64,000 nt of DNA, from NCBI GenBank assembly GCA_017503015.1, contig JAFVTX010000049.1:1-64000 (forward strand), read 5' to 3'. The notes beneath the pieces were generated by a model. It was not told where the DNA came from. It searched no databases and saw only the letters and a list, made by a program, of their open reading frames with translations. Source of the DNA: Fibrobacter sp. (GTDB taxonomy: Bacteria; Fibrobacterota; Fibrobacteria; Fibrobacterales; Fibrobacteraceae). A program made the position numbers and the translations under genes. This document shows positions 52,746 through 62,472 of the stretch, piece by piece; position 1 is the first letter of the stretch, and every line of letters begins with the position of its first letter.

Positions 52746-53780
52746 ATGAACTACTTGGACAGAAACGAATTCAACTTCAAGCCTTCCCAGAAGGTGCTGG
52801 ATGCCGTCAAGAATTTTGACCCTGAACTGCTCTGCTTCTACACCCGCATCTATGACGAGGGCAAAAAGAGTATCTTCTCGGTAAAGCTTAGCGAAATCTA
52901 CAACGTGCCCGAAGAACAGGTGCTGCTGGGTTACGGTGGCGAAGACATTTTGAAGAACGCTGTCCATTACTACCTGATGAAGGGCGACAATAAGACCATC
53001 ATGATTCCGGAATTTTCGTGGTGGTACTACAACCGCATCGCCGGTGAATGCGGCGGTTCTTTTGAAATGTATCCGCTCCACGAAAAGGAAGACACCTTCG
53101 CCTATGACGTAGACGAGGTCATTGCGCTTACCAACAAGATTCACCCGCGCATGCTCTTGCTCGCCTCACCGAATAACCCGACGGGCAACTGTCTTACGCC
53201 AGACGAAATCGGCCGCATCATGGAAAATATCCCGAACGATACCATGGTGCTGATTGACGAAGCCTACGCTTCCTTTATCACGACCGATACCGCCTACATT
53301 GCGCCCCTCGTGAACAAGTATTCGAACCTGATTATTTCCCGCACCCTTTCCAAGTTCTTTGGTCTCCCGGGACTGCGCATGGGCTTTGGCTTTATGGGCA
53401 AGGGCCACGAATCGTTCCTGAGCTACGCCAACAAGTACCTGGGTTACAACCGCTTCAGCGAAGCGGTGGCCATGGCCGCTATCGAAAGCGAAGATCACTA
53501 CCGCAAGGTCGCCGACGAAATGGAATGGGACCGCCAGCTGTTCAAGAAGGAACTTGGCAACCTGCCGGGATTCAAGGTGTACAAGAGTGTGGCCAACTTC
53601 ATCTTGATCAAGTACCCGACCCGCATCAAGGAAGCCTTGCAGAAGGCCATGGCCGAGCAGGATTACAAGATCAAGTTCATGAGCGACAAGGGTCTCGAAG
53701 ACTGCCTGCGCATTACCTTGGGCCGTAAGGAACAGATTCAGGTGGTGGTGGACACTATCAAGCGTTGTGCCGCCCTATGA
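52746..53780 (+). CDS. PLP-dependent aminotransferase/decarboxylase, HisC-like
   Basis: The 344-residue protein has the fold-type I pattern, with SPNNPTGN, LIDEAYASF and the PLP lysine in SRTLSKFFGLPGLRMGF. It is near histidinol-phosphate aminotransferase in overall layout but sits in a glycan operon; CobD-type decarboxylases and the serine-phosphate decarboxylase of Campylobacter capsule also look like this. The stop overlaps the cytidylyltransferase start (ATGA). Confidence 0.88.
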   Translation: MNYLDRNEFNFKPSQKVLDAVKNFDPELLCFYTRIYDEGKKSIFSVKLSEIYNVPEEQVLLGYGGEDILKNAVHYYLMKGDNKTIMIPEFSWWYYNRIAGECGGSFEMYPLHEKEDTFAYDVDEVIALTNKIHPRMLLLASPNNPTGNCLTPDEIGRIMENIPNDTMVLIDEAYASFITTDTAYIAPLVNKYSNLIISRTLSKFFGLPGLRMGFGFMGKGHESFLSYANKYLGYNRFSEAVAMAAIESEDHYRKVADEMEWDRQLFKKELGNLPGFKVYKSVANFILIKYPTRIKEALQKAMAEQDYKIKFMSDKGLEDCLRITLGRKEQIQVVVDTIKRCAAL

Positions 53781-54505
53781 TTGCCGTAATTCTTGCAGCC
53801 GGAATGGCGAAGCGCTTGCGCCCGCTCACCGATAACACGCCCAAGTGCCTTTTGGACGTGAAGGGCCGTTCCCTTTTGGAACGTTCCATGGACGCAATCA
53901 TGGCCGCCGGCGTTCGCGATTTCGTGATCGTGACGGGTTACCTGAACCACATGATCGAAGACTTCGTGAAAAGCCATTACGGCGATTCCATTCGCGTGAC
54001 CTTCATCCACAACGCGCTTTACGATTCCACGAACAACATCTATTCGCTGTGGCTTGCAGGCCAGGCGGTTGCCGGCAAGGAATTCCTGCTGCTGGATAGC
54101 GACCTGCTTTACGATCCGCAGATTGTAAAAAACGTGCTTGCATCCAAGGCCGCAAACGTGCTTACGCTGATTCGCCATGAGCTGGGCGAAGAAGAGATGA
54201 AGGTGGTCCTGGGTGCCGACGGAAACATTTCCGAAATCAGCAAGACATGCTCCCCGAAGGCCGCCGCAGGCGAAAGTCTCGGCATCGAGAAGATCGGTGC
54301 GGCTTATTCAACCGCCCTCTACGCCGAACTTGAAAAGATGATGAACGTGGAACACCTGGAAAACACGTTCTACGAGCTGGCCTTTGAACGCCTGATTCCG
54401 CAGGGCCATACCTACACCGTGTGGGATGCATCGGACTATTTCTCCTGCGAACTCGATACGGTTGAAGATTTTGAAAACGCAAAGTCCACGATTCCGCTGG
54501 ATTAG
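53777..54505 (+). CDS. LicC-like phosphocholine cytidylyltransferase family protein
   Basis: The 242-residue protein has the nucleotidyltransferase start MIAVILAAGMAKRLRPLT, KCLLDVKG and STNNIYSLWLA, the pattern of LicC-type CTP:phosphocholine (or phosphoethanolamine) cytidylyltransferases. It would make a CDP-alcohol for LicD. The start at 53777 is coupled to the upstream stop; 53765 would add four residues. Confidence 0.88.
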   Translation: MIAVILAAGMAKRLRPLTDNTPKCLLDVKGRSLLERSMDAIMAAGVRDFVIVTGYLNHMIEDFVKSHYGDSIRVTFIHNALYDSTNNIYSLWLAGQAVAGKEFLLLDSDLLYDPQIVKNVLASKAANVLTLIRHELGEEEMKVVLGADGNISEISKTCSPKAAAGESLGIEKIGAAYSTALYAELEKMMNVEHLENTFYELAFERLIPQGHTYTVWDASDYFSCELDTVEDFENAKSTIPLD

Positions 54506-54530
54506 CAAACTTTGACGGGGAGTGTTGCCC

Positions 54531-55568
54531 ATGACCAAATACCTTTTTGTTCTGACCAGTTCCCCGAAGGATTTTTTCTGCGAACAGACGCTGGTGGCCA
54601 TCGCCTCTTTGCGGGTGCATAACCCGGGCGCCTTCGTGACGCTTTTGACCGACGACAAGACGGCAGAAACTTTGGTCGGTCCCCGCGCAGTTTTGAAGGA
54701 CGCTGTGGATGAGTTGAAGGTTTTGACCCTCGACGAGAAGTTCACGCCCATGCTCCGTTCCCGTTACCTCAAGACGGTCATGCGCAACGTGGTCGACGGC
54801 GATTTCCTGTACATGGATTCCGACATCGCCATCGTGGGTGACCTTTCCATTCCCGAAGAATGGAAAGGCGGCATCTATGCGGTGCTGGACTTTCACACCA
54901 ACCTTTCGAAGGCGATTAACCGCAAGAAGGTGCTGAACAACGCGAAGATGATGGGATTCTCGCCGATTCTGAACGACGAGATTTTCAACGGGGGCGTGAT
55001 GTTTGCAGCAGACACTCCCGAAGCACGCAAATTCTTCGAAACCTGGCACGAGCTGTGGCTCTATTGCGTGTCCAAGAACTTCCCCTACGACATGGCGAGC
55101 CTCGCCGAAACGAATTTCAAGTTTAATTACATCACCAAGAAAATGCCCGGTGGTTGGAACTGCCAGCTGGCCTACGGCAACAGGTTCTTGCCCACGGCGA
55201 AGGTGCTGCACTTTTTCGGTTCGCGAATTATCGATACCCGCGGTCACAAGGTGCCTGCCAGCATGGATTTGTTCCTGCCCAAGATTTTGCGCAAGGACTT
55301 CTACACTAACCTGAAGAACATTCCGGTGAAGGTCAATGCCGACAAGAGCATTACCATCAACGAGTATCATGACGACGTGATTGCCCACGCCAAGGAAGAG
55401 TTTGAATTCCAGACCCGCAAGGTGGGTGCGGCGGGCGCCTACATTATCCGCAGCTACGCCTTCGCCAAATCGCTCGCCTGGATTTACAAGAAGATGCCGT
55501 TCCTCGTGTTCCCGCTGAGAATTTTGGGAACGCTTCTCGGGAAGGATAATCGCGGGGGCCGCAAGTGA
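54531..55568 (+). CDS. glycosyltransferase, GT-A fold (GT8-like)
   Basis: The 345-residue protein shows a DSD motif (FLYMDSDIAIVGDL) and EIFNGGVMF, typical of GT8-like glycosyltransferases that use a DxD metal site. The start at 54531 has GGGGAG 8 bases upstream; a GTG at 54522 is less likely. It would build the same surface glycan as its neighbours; the donor is unknown. Confidence 0.82.
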   Translation: MTKYLFVLTSSPKDFFCEQTLVAIASLRVHNPGAFVTLLTDDKTAETLVGPRAVLKDAVDELKVLTLDEKFTPMLRSRYLKTVMRNVVDGDFLYMDSDIAIVGDLSIPEEWKGGIYAVLDFHTNLSKAINRKKVLNNAKMMGFSPILNDEIFNGGVMFAADTPEARKFFETWHELWLYCVSKNFPYDMASLAETNFKFNYITKKMPGGWNCQLAYGNRFLPTAKVLHFFGSRIIDTRGHKVPASMDLFLPKILRKDFYTNLKNIPVKVNADKSITINEYHDDVIAHAKEEFEFQTRKVGAAGAYIIRSYAFAKSLAWIYKKMPFLVFPLRILGTLLGKDNRGGRK

Positions 55569-56773
55569 ACCTGCTTTTCAATCTCGTGGCGGTACAGCCG
55601 ATTCATAGCGCCAAGTTCCACGGCGGCGGCTCTTACGGCGAAGTGATTTTCTGGGCGCTGGTCAAGCGCGGCGAGCAGTTCAGCTGCGCCTATGACAGCA
55701 AAAAGTACCTGGATCCGGCGATTGTCGATGCGTGCAAAACGCAGAATATTCCGCTGTTCGATATCAGCGAAAAAACACCGCAGCAGATTATTGACGAAAA
55801 CCAGATTGATACCTTCTATACGCCGCTTTATTCCCTCGAAAAAAAATGGGCGATAGACGTAAAGGATTTCGTGTTTACCTGGCATGGCGTGCGTGCGCTA
55901 GAAATGCAGTATAGCTGGGCAGGTGTAGGTTTTGCCAAGAAACTCGGACAAAAGTTTGAGGCGCTGGTGCGTTACCGCGAAAGCTGGAAAAAGTATTTCT
56001 ACAAGCCCAAGTACCAGGACTTGGCGCGGCGCATGGCGGAGTCGCTGACTTCGGGACCGGACGGTCGCAAGGTGCGTACCATTACGGTGAGCGAGCACAG
56101 CCGTGCCTCCATCAAGGCGTTCTTCCCGGAACTCATGGACCTGGAAATTCCGGTGTTCTACAGCCCCATGAGGTCATATGAACCCGAAGGATTCCTGCCG
56201 CCGGGTGTTACTGCGAAAAAGTACTTCTTGCTTACGAGCGGAGCCCGCTGGGAAAAGAACAACCTGCGCGCCGCCCGCGCGTTCGATGAACTGGTGGGCA
56301 TGTATGAATCGCAGGGCAAATCCTTTGATTACAAGATGGTCATTACCGGGGCCGCAAACCCCAAAGCCTATTTGCGCCACCTCAAGCATAAAGACCGCTT
56401 TGTACTGCTCGGCTATGTGGAAAACAAGGAACTGGAGTTCTTGCACAAGAATGCATACGCGTTCGTGTTCCCGAGCTTGAACGAGGGCTTTGGCTACCCG
56501 CCGGTGCAGTCCATGCGTTACGGCGTACCCGTAGCGGCGAGTGGCACGACTTCCATTCCCGAGGTCTGTGGCGATGCGGTGCTGTACTTTGACCCGTATT
56601 CCGTGAGCGAAATCAAGAACCGCCTGGTGCAACTGCTCGACGCCCGCATCTATGCGGATTTTGCAGAACGCGCCCCGAAACGCTACGCGCAGGTTCACGC
56701 CCGCCAGGCCGAAGATTTGGAAAAGGCTGTAGATTTTATATTGAACCCGGACGGTAAAGCGTCGCCCCTTTAA
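55565..56773 (+). CDS. glycosyltransferase, GT-B fold (GT4 family)
   Basis: The 402-residue protein has a C-terminal GT4 part with SLNEGFGYPPVQSMRYGVPV and SGTTSIPEVCGDAVLYFDP, containing the nucleotide-sugar binding Glu residues. The GTG start overlaps the upstream stop (GTGA), so it is coupled to the GT8-like gene. The acceptor cannot be read from sequence. Confidence 0.92.
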   Translation: MNLLFNLVAVQPIHSAKFHGGGSYGEVIFWALVKRGEQFSCAYDSKKYLDPAIVDACKTQNIPLFDISEKTPQQIIDENQIDTFYTPLYSLEKKWAIDVKDFVFTWHGVRALEMQYSWAGVGFAKKLGQKFEALVRYRESWKKYFYKPKYQDLARRMAESLTSGPDGRKVRTITVSEHSRASIKAFFPELMDLEIPVFYSPMRSYEPEGFLPPGVTAKKYFLLTSGARWEKNNLRAARAFDELVGMYESQGKSFDYKMVITGAANPKAYLRHLKHKDRFVLLGYVENKELEFLHKNAYAFVFPSLNEGFGYPPVQSMRYGVPVAASGTTSIPEVCGDAVLYFDPYSVSEIKNRLVQLLDARIYADFAERAPKRYAQVHARQAEDLEKAVDFILNPDGKASPL

Positions 56774-56774
56774 T

Positions 56775-56803
56775 TGTCATCCCCGCGCAGGCGGGGACCT
56801 TCC
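56775..56803. repeat. REP-like palindrome (inverted orientation)
   Basis: GTCATCCCCGC and GCGGGGACC arms lie between the glycosyltransferase stop and the next gene. In one frame it encodes SSPRRRGPS, creating a false start at 56774. Confidence 0.85.
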
Positions 56804-56815
56804 TTGCTTTTGCCT

Positions 56816-58834
56816 ATGCGTCTGATTGATAAAATAATTTCTTATTTGAAAAATCCCTTCCTCGCAATGGCACTCATTGCCCTTGTGGTGCAGAGCGTCT
56901 TGCTGGTGTTTTTCTACAGCTTGCCTGATCCCTTGGGACTTTCGATGGCCGAGATGTTCGAGGGCAAGACCCTCTGGCAGATTTTCATGGCCTTCGGAGC
57001 CATTCTCGTAATGGCCGCCCTTTTCGGGTTTGCACGGGCTCCCCGCGGGCTTGCCATCTTTTACGCGCTCTACTTCTTTATTGCCATCGCGGACTATGAT
57101 GTTTTCCGTTTTTCACATCAACGGCTTTCTTATTCGTTCTTGCGCACGTATTTTCACATTTCAAACATCACCGATGCCACGACGGTTTCTACGCTGGGCG
57201 GAGATTTGCTCGGAACGGTGCTGTGGGTTTCGATGGTTGTGCTTTGCTTTTCTGGCGCCATCGCTTATGTAATTGCATACTCGCTCAGGCTCCATAAACA
57301 GCGCCACACGCTCGTGTTGAATAATGCGGGCGGCGCTTGGAAGCCCGCCTCCCAAAAAACGCCTGTCGCGATGTTCGCCATTGGCATGGCTCTATCGCTA
57401 ACGCCGCTCGTGCTGTTCCTTACGGGCACTCGCGGCTGGATTGAAATCCCGGTGACGCACACGAAGGTGGATATGCGCTTTACGCTGGGCAAGCATACTC
57501 TTACGGCGCCCATCCTGCACATCGCTGCGGTTGAAACTTTTGAGTTCATTCACGACAACGCCAAAATCACCGAAGAACTAGTGAACGATTTGGACGCTTT
57601 CTTGCCGAAGGATTTTGCGACAGGTCGCAGCGATGCTCTGGAACTTCCGATGTACCGCAATGCCCCCGCCCACGAATACAAGGCGAAAAAGCCCTACAAC
57701 ATCGTGTTCATTATGGGCGAATCGTTCAAGGGCCGTATCTTCAACAAGATGCTCGCGGGCGATACGGCAGTGGCGCCGAATATTTGGAAACTTGCAAACG
57801 GTGACTACTACGAAAAAGATTCCGCCGGCAATACGCTGGGTGGCGGGCTCTGGTTCAAGAACGCTTTTAGCGGCGGCTACCCCACCGTGCGCGGCACCAT
57901 GGCCACCTACATGGGGTTCCCCTCGCATCCCAACCGCGACGTGCCCAGTTTCTATGCGGCGAACAAGTTCAAGGGCTGGCCTGAATTTTTAACAAATTAT
58001 CACCGCACCTATGCGACCGTTTCTAACCCGGTTTTTGACCATACCCTCCCCTTCATTGAAAAATTTTTCGGCAAGGATTGGCACCTGATTGGCGAAGAAA
58101 AAATCGAAGGTTCTGCAGACAGCCTGGGAGTGGATCTCGCCATTGATTTGCTCAACATGATGCCTGCGGACAGCTCCTGGGAACTTTCGTTCAACACCAT
58201 TTCTTCGCATATTCCGTTCTACGGCTACCCCGATGCTTATGCCGAAAAACCCGAAGACGCCATGATTCGCTACCGCAATGCGATACGCTATACCGACCAG
58301 CAGCTCGGGCGATTCTTCGAAGCTCTCTCCACACGCCCCGATTTCAAAAATACGGTAATTATTATTTTAGGCGACCACGACACTCCCGTAGATTCCGTAG
58401 ATTATCTGGTTCCGCAACCGCTTGGTCTTTCGGCTTCGCAAATCTTTATCGGGTTTTTCTCGGCTAACACAGCTCTCTTTAATGGGCTTACCATTCGCGA
58501 AGATGTGGCCTCGCAACTGGATTTAGGGCCCACGATTTTTGACTTGGCTCAGGTCCGTGAACCGAACCATTTCTGGGGTTATGACTTGCTTACGCAGGAG
58601 CGCCCTGCAGAACAGCCGTCGGTTTTCTTCTCGCAGAATGCCTACTACCTAGGCTTCCGCGACCATGTGCTTGCAGGGGGCCTCGAAAACGAGGATGTGT
58701 ACCGCGCCGCCCCCGGTGGCGAATCCCCGTATGCGCTCACGACGGATGCAAGCGACCTTGCTTGGAAAGAGAAGGCGGTGGGGGCTGCGAGGGCCGTGCG
58801 TTCCGTGCTCCGCAACGACATCATGATGCCGTAG
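56816..58834 (+). CDS. LTA synthase/sulfatase-like phosphotransferase, membrane protein
   Basis: The 672-residue protein has about five N-terminal membrane helices and a C-terminal alkaline phosphatase-like domain (about 290-600): YNIVFIMGESFKGR, a nucleophile Thr in SGGYPTVRGTMATY and metal-binding ILGDHDTP. Such enzymes transfer phosphoglycerol or phosphoethanolamine to glycans or lipids. I place the start at 56816 (MRLIDKI) because the 56774 ATG is in a REP-like palindrome. It is the last gene of the glycan operon, before the 58880 terminator. Confidence 0.88.
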   Translation: MRLIDKIISYLKNPFLAMALIALVVQSVLLVFFYSLPDPLGLSMAEMFEGKTLWQIFMAFGAILVMAALFGFARAPRGLAIFYALYFFIAIADYDVFRFSHQRLSYSFLRTYFHISNITDATTVSTLGGDLLGTVLWVSMVVLCFSGAIAYVIAYSLRLHKQRHTLVLNNAGGAWKPASQKTPVAMFAIGMALSLTPLVLFLTGTRGWIEIPVTHTKVDMRFTLGKHTLTAPILHIAAVETFEFIHDNAKITEELVNDLDAFLPKDFATGRSDALELPMYRNAPAHEYKAKKPYNIVFIMGESFKGRIFNKMLAGDTAVAPNIWKLANGDYYEKDSAGNTLGGGLWFKNAFSGGYPTVRGTMATYMGFPSHPNRDVPSFYAANKFKGWPEFLTNYHRTYATVSNPVFDHTLPFIEKFFGKDWHLIGEEKIEGSADSLGVDLAIDLLNMMPADSSWELSFNTISSHIPFYGYPDAYAEKPEDAMIRYRNAIRYTDQQLGRFFEALSTRPDFKNTVIIILGDHDTPVDSVDYLVPQPLGLSASQIFIGFFSANTALFNGLTIREDVASQLDLGPTIFDLAQVREPNHFWGYDLLTQERPAEQPSVFFSQNAYYLGFRDHVLAGGLENEDVYRAAPGGESPYALTTDASDLAWKEKAVGAARAVRSVLRNDIMMP

Positions 58835-58879
58835 GGCTAATCACTCCATCAGTCGTAATTGACCGAATATCAACAACTT

Positions 58880-58912
58880 GGGTCGCAAATCGTGCCGTCT
58901 GCGACCCTTTTT
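58880..58912 (+). terminator. intrinsic terminator of the glycan operon
   Basis: A perfect 8-bp stem (GGGTCGCA with TGCGACCC) around a 12-base loop is followed by TTTTT. It lies 46 bases after the stop of the last gene. Confidence 0.9.
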
Positions 58913-58927
58913 ATTATATTGCTCCCT

Positions 58928-61555
58928 ATGGCTAACAAAAAATCACTTCCTGAAAGATTTTCCAACTGGTACATTCCCCTGATTTGCAAACACAAGTACA
59001 AGGCCCTGGCCTTTTACTTGGTCTTGGCGCTCCTTTTTGCGATTCCCATTTTATTCAAGCCGGGACTCAAGCTAGATGCCGACCTTTCGCACCTGCTGCC
59101 CGAGGGCACCCCCAGCGTGAAAGCCCTCGAAGAATCGTACCAGCGTTTCGGTTCCACCGACAAGTTCATGATTGCCATCCAAAGCGAAGACGTGAACCTG
59201 GTGGTGGCCCTGCAGGATTCCATCGCCGATTACATCCACAAGAATTGGGAAGGCGACTACGTTTCCACCCAGGTCGATAATGACAACCAGTTCTTCAAGG
59301 ATAACGCGCTTCTCTATTTGCCCATAAAGCACCTGGAACACATCCGCGACAACCTGGAAGACCTGCAGCTTGAAATTGGTCGCAAGAGCGGCCCGCTGGT
59401 AGTTGACCTGTTGGACGAGCCTTCGACAAATTCAGGGACCGATAGTGCGACAACAGCCGAACCCGCGAAAAAGGAACGGGTCTGGATTGACGAGAACCTG
59501 CCGCAGGAACTGGGTCTCCCCGACGAAGCGGTGAGCGCCTTTGACGCCTTTTTCAAGAAAGACAAGGGCGACACCATCGATACGAAGGCCGCCTCGGACG
59601 AAGAAGTGGAATGGGATTCCAAGTCAACGATTCCTTCTGAACTCAAGAACCGCCTGATTGGTTCCCCGCGCCCGGACAGCACCGGAAAGATTCTCTACAA
59701 CGGCGTGGTGAACGCGAAGCTCATCAAGCCTTCTACCGACTATGAATTCGTGACCCACATCTTGGCCCGTACCGATTCCCTGCTGGCCTATTTCAGCAGC
59801 AAGACCTACCCCGTTCCCACACGCTTTACGGTGGAAGGCACCTACGAGGGCCTCAAGGAAGTGGACGAAGTGGCCAATGATTCCGTATTCTCCTTCGCCA
59901 TCAGCCTGGTGCTTATCATCTTCCTCACGATTTTCTTCTTCAGGAGCGTAAAGGGCCCGATTCTCGTGACGGCATCGGTGCTCTACGCCTGCCTCCCGAC
60001 GCTTGCGTTCACGGCTCTCTTCTACGGCAAGCTGAACCCCTTCACAGTGTTTGTGGCCTCCATTATTCTGGGTATTGGTATCGACTACTCAATTCACATT
60101 TTGGGCACTTCGCAGAAACTATTGCACAAGTACGCGACCTTAGAAGAAGTGCTGGAACATGCCCAGAGGAAAATGCTCAAGCCATTCATTCTCGCAAGTT
60201 TCACGACAATTGCCGCCTTCCTTACGCTCCTTGCCGCACACTTCCGCGGGTTCTATGAGTTCGGCGTGGTGGCCTCCGTAGGCGTATTCTTCAGCATGCT
60301 CACCTCTGTGCTTGTGCTCCCCGTCTTTATCAAGTGCATGGGCGGAATCCCGAAGGCACCGGACAACTCCTTATTGCCCAAGTCCTGGGACGAAGCGAAA
60401 ATTTTACGTTTCTTCAAGTATGCAGCCCTTGCGGGATTTGCCCTAGGTGCAGTGTCGCTCTGGTTCGCACAGGATGTAGACTTTGAGCATAACCTCCGCA
60501 ACCTGCGTCGCGTCTCGACGAACGTGACGGCCTCGAAGAACAAGATTTCTACGAAGGTGACCCGCGCGACAGGCAAGGCGGTAACGTCGACACCGGCAGC
60601 CGTGATGGGGAGTAAGCCCGAACAACTGGACAAGCTTTACGATACCCTGATGGTGCGCCTGCACGTGGAACACGATTCAACCCTCGGAAGTTTCCTCACC
60701 CTCAAGAGTTTCGTTCCGCCAAAAGATTCCCAGGAAGCCCGCCTCGAAATCATCGAAGAAATCCGCGACCTTGTAGAGGCCCGCGTGTTTGATCGTGCCG
60801 AGGGCGAAGATTCCGTGAATATTGCGAACCTGCGCAAGCTATCCTCTGTAGAGAAAACCTTTACCGCCGAAGATGTCCCGAGCTGGACTCTTGACCTGTT
60901 GCGAGAAAAGGACGGCAGCTATGGAAAAATCGGCTTTATCTACGGTGATTTTCCCAGCTGGGATGCCCACGCGTTGCACCGATTCCAGGAACGCTACGGC
61001 CATTGGAACTTTGACGGCGAAGACCTGCGCACCTTCTCTTCGCAGTTCATTCTCTCTGATGTGATTGACTCCGTGAAGAAGGATAGCTTCAGGCTTGCGC
61101 TGGTCATCATCCTCGTGATTTTCGGCACGCTGGTCATTTCTTTCCGCAAGCCGAAACTCTTCTTGGCAGGCTGTATTTCCTTTGGCATGGGAACACTCCT
61201 CACCCTCGGGCTTCTCGGGTTCCTCACCGACATGTTTGAATTCGGGAAAATCAGCATCTACAACGTGATTGTAATCCCAATGTCACTCGGTATCGGCATC
61301 GACGCCACCATCCACATGATTACCTCATGGATAGGCGACAAGGACCTGACGCTCCGTCAGCTGATGGACACCACCGGTCGCAACGTGATGGCAAGTTCTA
61401 CCACGACGATTGCGGGCTTTGTCGGGTTCCTGTTCACCACCCACCGCGGCCTCAAGGGTATCGGCGACCTGGCCTGCATCAGCATTGCCATGTTCCTGAT
61501 TACAAGCATCATCTTTACGATGTACCTGTGCGGTTCTTGGCTGAAAAAGAAATAA
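58928..61555 (+). CDS. RND superfamily exporter (MMPL type)
   Basis: The 875-residue protein has two halves, each with a soluble loop and six membrane helices. The two halves carry GIGIDYSIHILG and GIGIDATIHMIT, the proton-relay Asp region of the MMPL/HpnN-type RND family. It probably exports lipids or hydrophobic compounds. I prefer 58928 since the 58859 ATG lies before the terminator at 58880. It is a separate gene from the glycan operon. Confidence 0.9.
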   Translation: MANKKSLPERFSNWYIPLICKHKYKALAFYLVLALLFAIPILFKPGLKLDADLSHLLPEGTPSVKALEESYQRFGSTDKFMIAIQSEDVNLVVALQDSIADYIHKNWEGDYVSTQVDNDNQFFKDNALLYLPIKHLEHIRDNLEDLQLEIGRKSGPLVVDLLDEPSTNSGTDSATTAEPAKKERVWIDENLPQELGLPDEAVSAFDAFFKKDKGDTIDTKAASDEEVEWDSKSTIPSELKNRLIGSPRPDSTGKILYNGVVNAKLIKPSTDYEFVTHILARTDSLLAYFSSKTYPVPTRFTVEGTYEGLKEVDEVANDSVFSFAISLVLIIFLTIFFFRSVKGPILVTASVLYACLPTLAFTALFYGKLNPFTVFVASIILGIGIDYSIHILGTSQKLLHKYATLEEVLEHAQRKMLKPFILASFTTIAAFLTLLAAHFRGFYEFGVVASVGVFFSMLTSVLVLPVFIKCMGGIPKAPDNSLLPKSWDEAKILRFFKYAALAGFALGAVSLWFAQDVDFEHNLRNLRRVSTNVTASKNKISTKVTRATGKAVTSTPAAVMGSKPEQLDKLYDTLMVRLHVEHDSTLGSFLTLKSFVPPKDSQEARLEIIEEIRDLVEARVFDRAEGEDSVNIANLRKLSSVEKTFTAEDVPSWTLDLLREKDGSYGKIGFIYGDFPSWDAHALHRFQERYGHWNFDGEDLRTFSSQFILSDVIDSVKKDSFRLALVIILVIFGTLVISFRKPKLFLAGCISFGMGTLLTLGLLGFLTDMFEFGKISIYNVIVIPMSLGIGIDATIHMITSWIGDKDLTLRQLMDTTGRNVMASSTTTIAGFVGFLFTTHRGLKGIGDLACISIAMFLITSIIFTMYLCGSWLKKK

Positions 61556-61593
61556 TTTAGGAAACTTAAGAGGTAACAGATAGTCTGTGGCGT

Positions 61594-62463
61594 TTACTCA
61601 CGTCCGGCGTGCATTTTCTTTTTGCACTCGTACATGGAAGCGTCAGCGCTGTGGAGCATCTCGTCCATGTCCTTATAGACCTCGCCAGAATAGGCGATGC
61701 CGTAGGCAAAGGAGACCTTCTGGTCTACGATGGTGATGTCGCCCACCGCTTTTTGCATGCGTTCTGCACAAATTAACGCTCCCGCCTTGTCGGTATCGGG
61801 GCAGAGCACCATAAATTCGTCGCCGCCCATGCGGAACAGCACATCGGATTCGCGAAGCAGATCCTTGCAGGCCTTGACCACGGCGCGGAGCAACAGGTCT
61901 CCGGCCTGGTGACCAAACTTGTCATTTACCGTCTTGAGACCGTTCAGGTCAAAATAAACCATGGAGAAGTGCGTCCCATAACGCTTGCTGCGGGAGAACC
62001 ATTCACGCAGGGTGTAAATGGCGTGTCTGCGGTTGTAACTCTGGGTCAAGTCGTCGGTGAGGGAAATGTCGCGCAGGTACTTGAGGGTGCGGCAAAGCCG
62101 GATATGCACGTTGATACGGGCCAGCAAAATCTCGGTAGGCGAATGCTTGCACACAAAATCAGAAGCACCGGCATGGAAACCCTTGGTAATGCTGTCGGAA
62201 TCTTCCCTGCTGGTGAGGAATATGATAGGCAAATCATCCAGGGCGTGCTTTTCGCGAATGCGCAAGCACACCTCGTAACCGTTTAGGCTAGGCATGTTAA
62301 TGTCCAGGAGTACCAAATCGAAGGTTCCCTTTTCCAATAGGGCAAGGGCTTCTTCGCCGGAGGTTGCGGCCACCACCTTGTAACCCACCTGGGTCAAAAG
62401 TTCCCCGTTCTTTTCCAGGATTTCGGTGCTGTCGTCTACGATGAGAATCTTTTCTTCTTTCAT
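61594..62463 (-). CDS. response regulator with GGDEF diguanylate cyclase domain
   Basis: The 289-residue protein has a receiver domain (1-120) with the phosphoacceptor Asp in LVLLDINMP, then a diguanylate cyclase domain with intact RMGGDEFMVL, and LDDLTQSYNRR at its start. The usual inhibitory RxxD site is not apparent. It would make c-di-GMP under phospho-control. It starts 9 bases after the mqnA stop, so the two may share a transcript; no histidine kinase is adjacent. Confidence 0.95.
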   Translation of the reverse strand: MKEEKILIVDDSTEILEKNGELLTQVGYKVVAATSGEEALALLEKGTFDLVLLDINMPSLNGYEVCLRIREKHALDDLPIIFLTSREDSDSITKGFHAGASDFVCKHSPTEILLARINVHIRLCRTLKYLRDISLTDDLTQSYNRRHAIYTLREWFSRSKRYGTHFSMVYFDLNGLKTVNDKFGHQAGDLLLRAVVKACKDLLRESDVLFRMGGDEFMVLCPDTDKAGALICAERMQKAVGDITIVDQKVSFAYGIAYSGEVYKDMDEMLHSADASMYECKKKMHAGRE

Positions 62464-62472
62464 GTACTCCCC

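Noticed and set aside
56774-56815. Upstream ATG for the LTA-synthase-like protein
   Set aside because: The extra 14 residues (SSPRRRGPS and neighbours) are the translation of a REP-like palindrome; the start at 56816 fits the membrane topology.
58859-58927. Upstream ATG for the RND exporter
   Set aside because: It precedes the strong terminator at 58880-58912, so translation from there is not credible.
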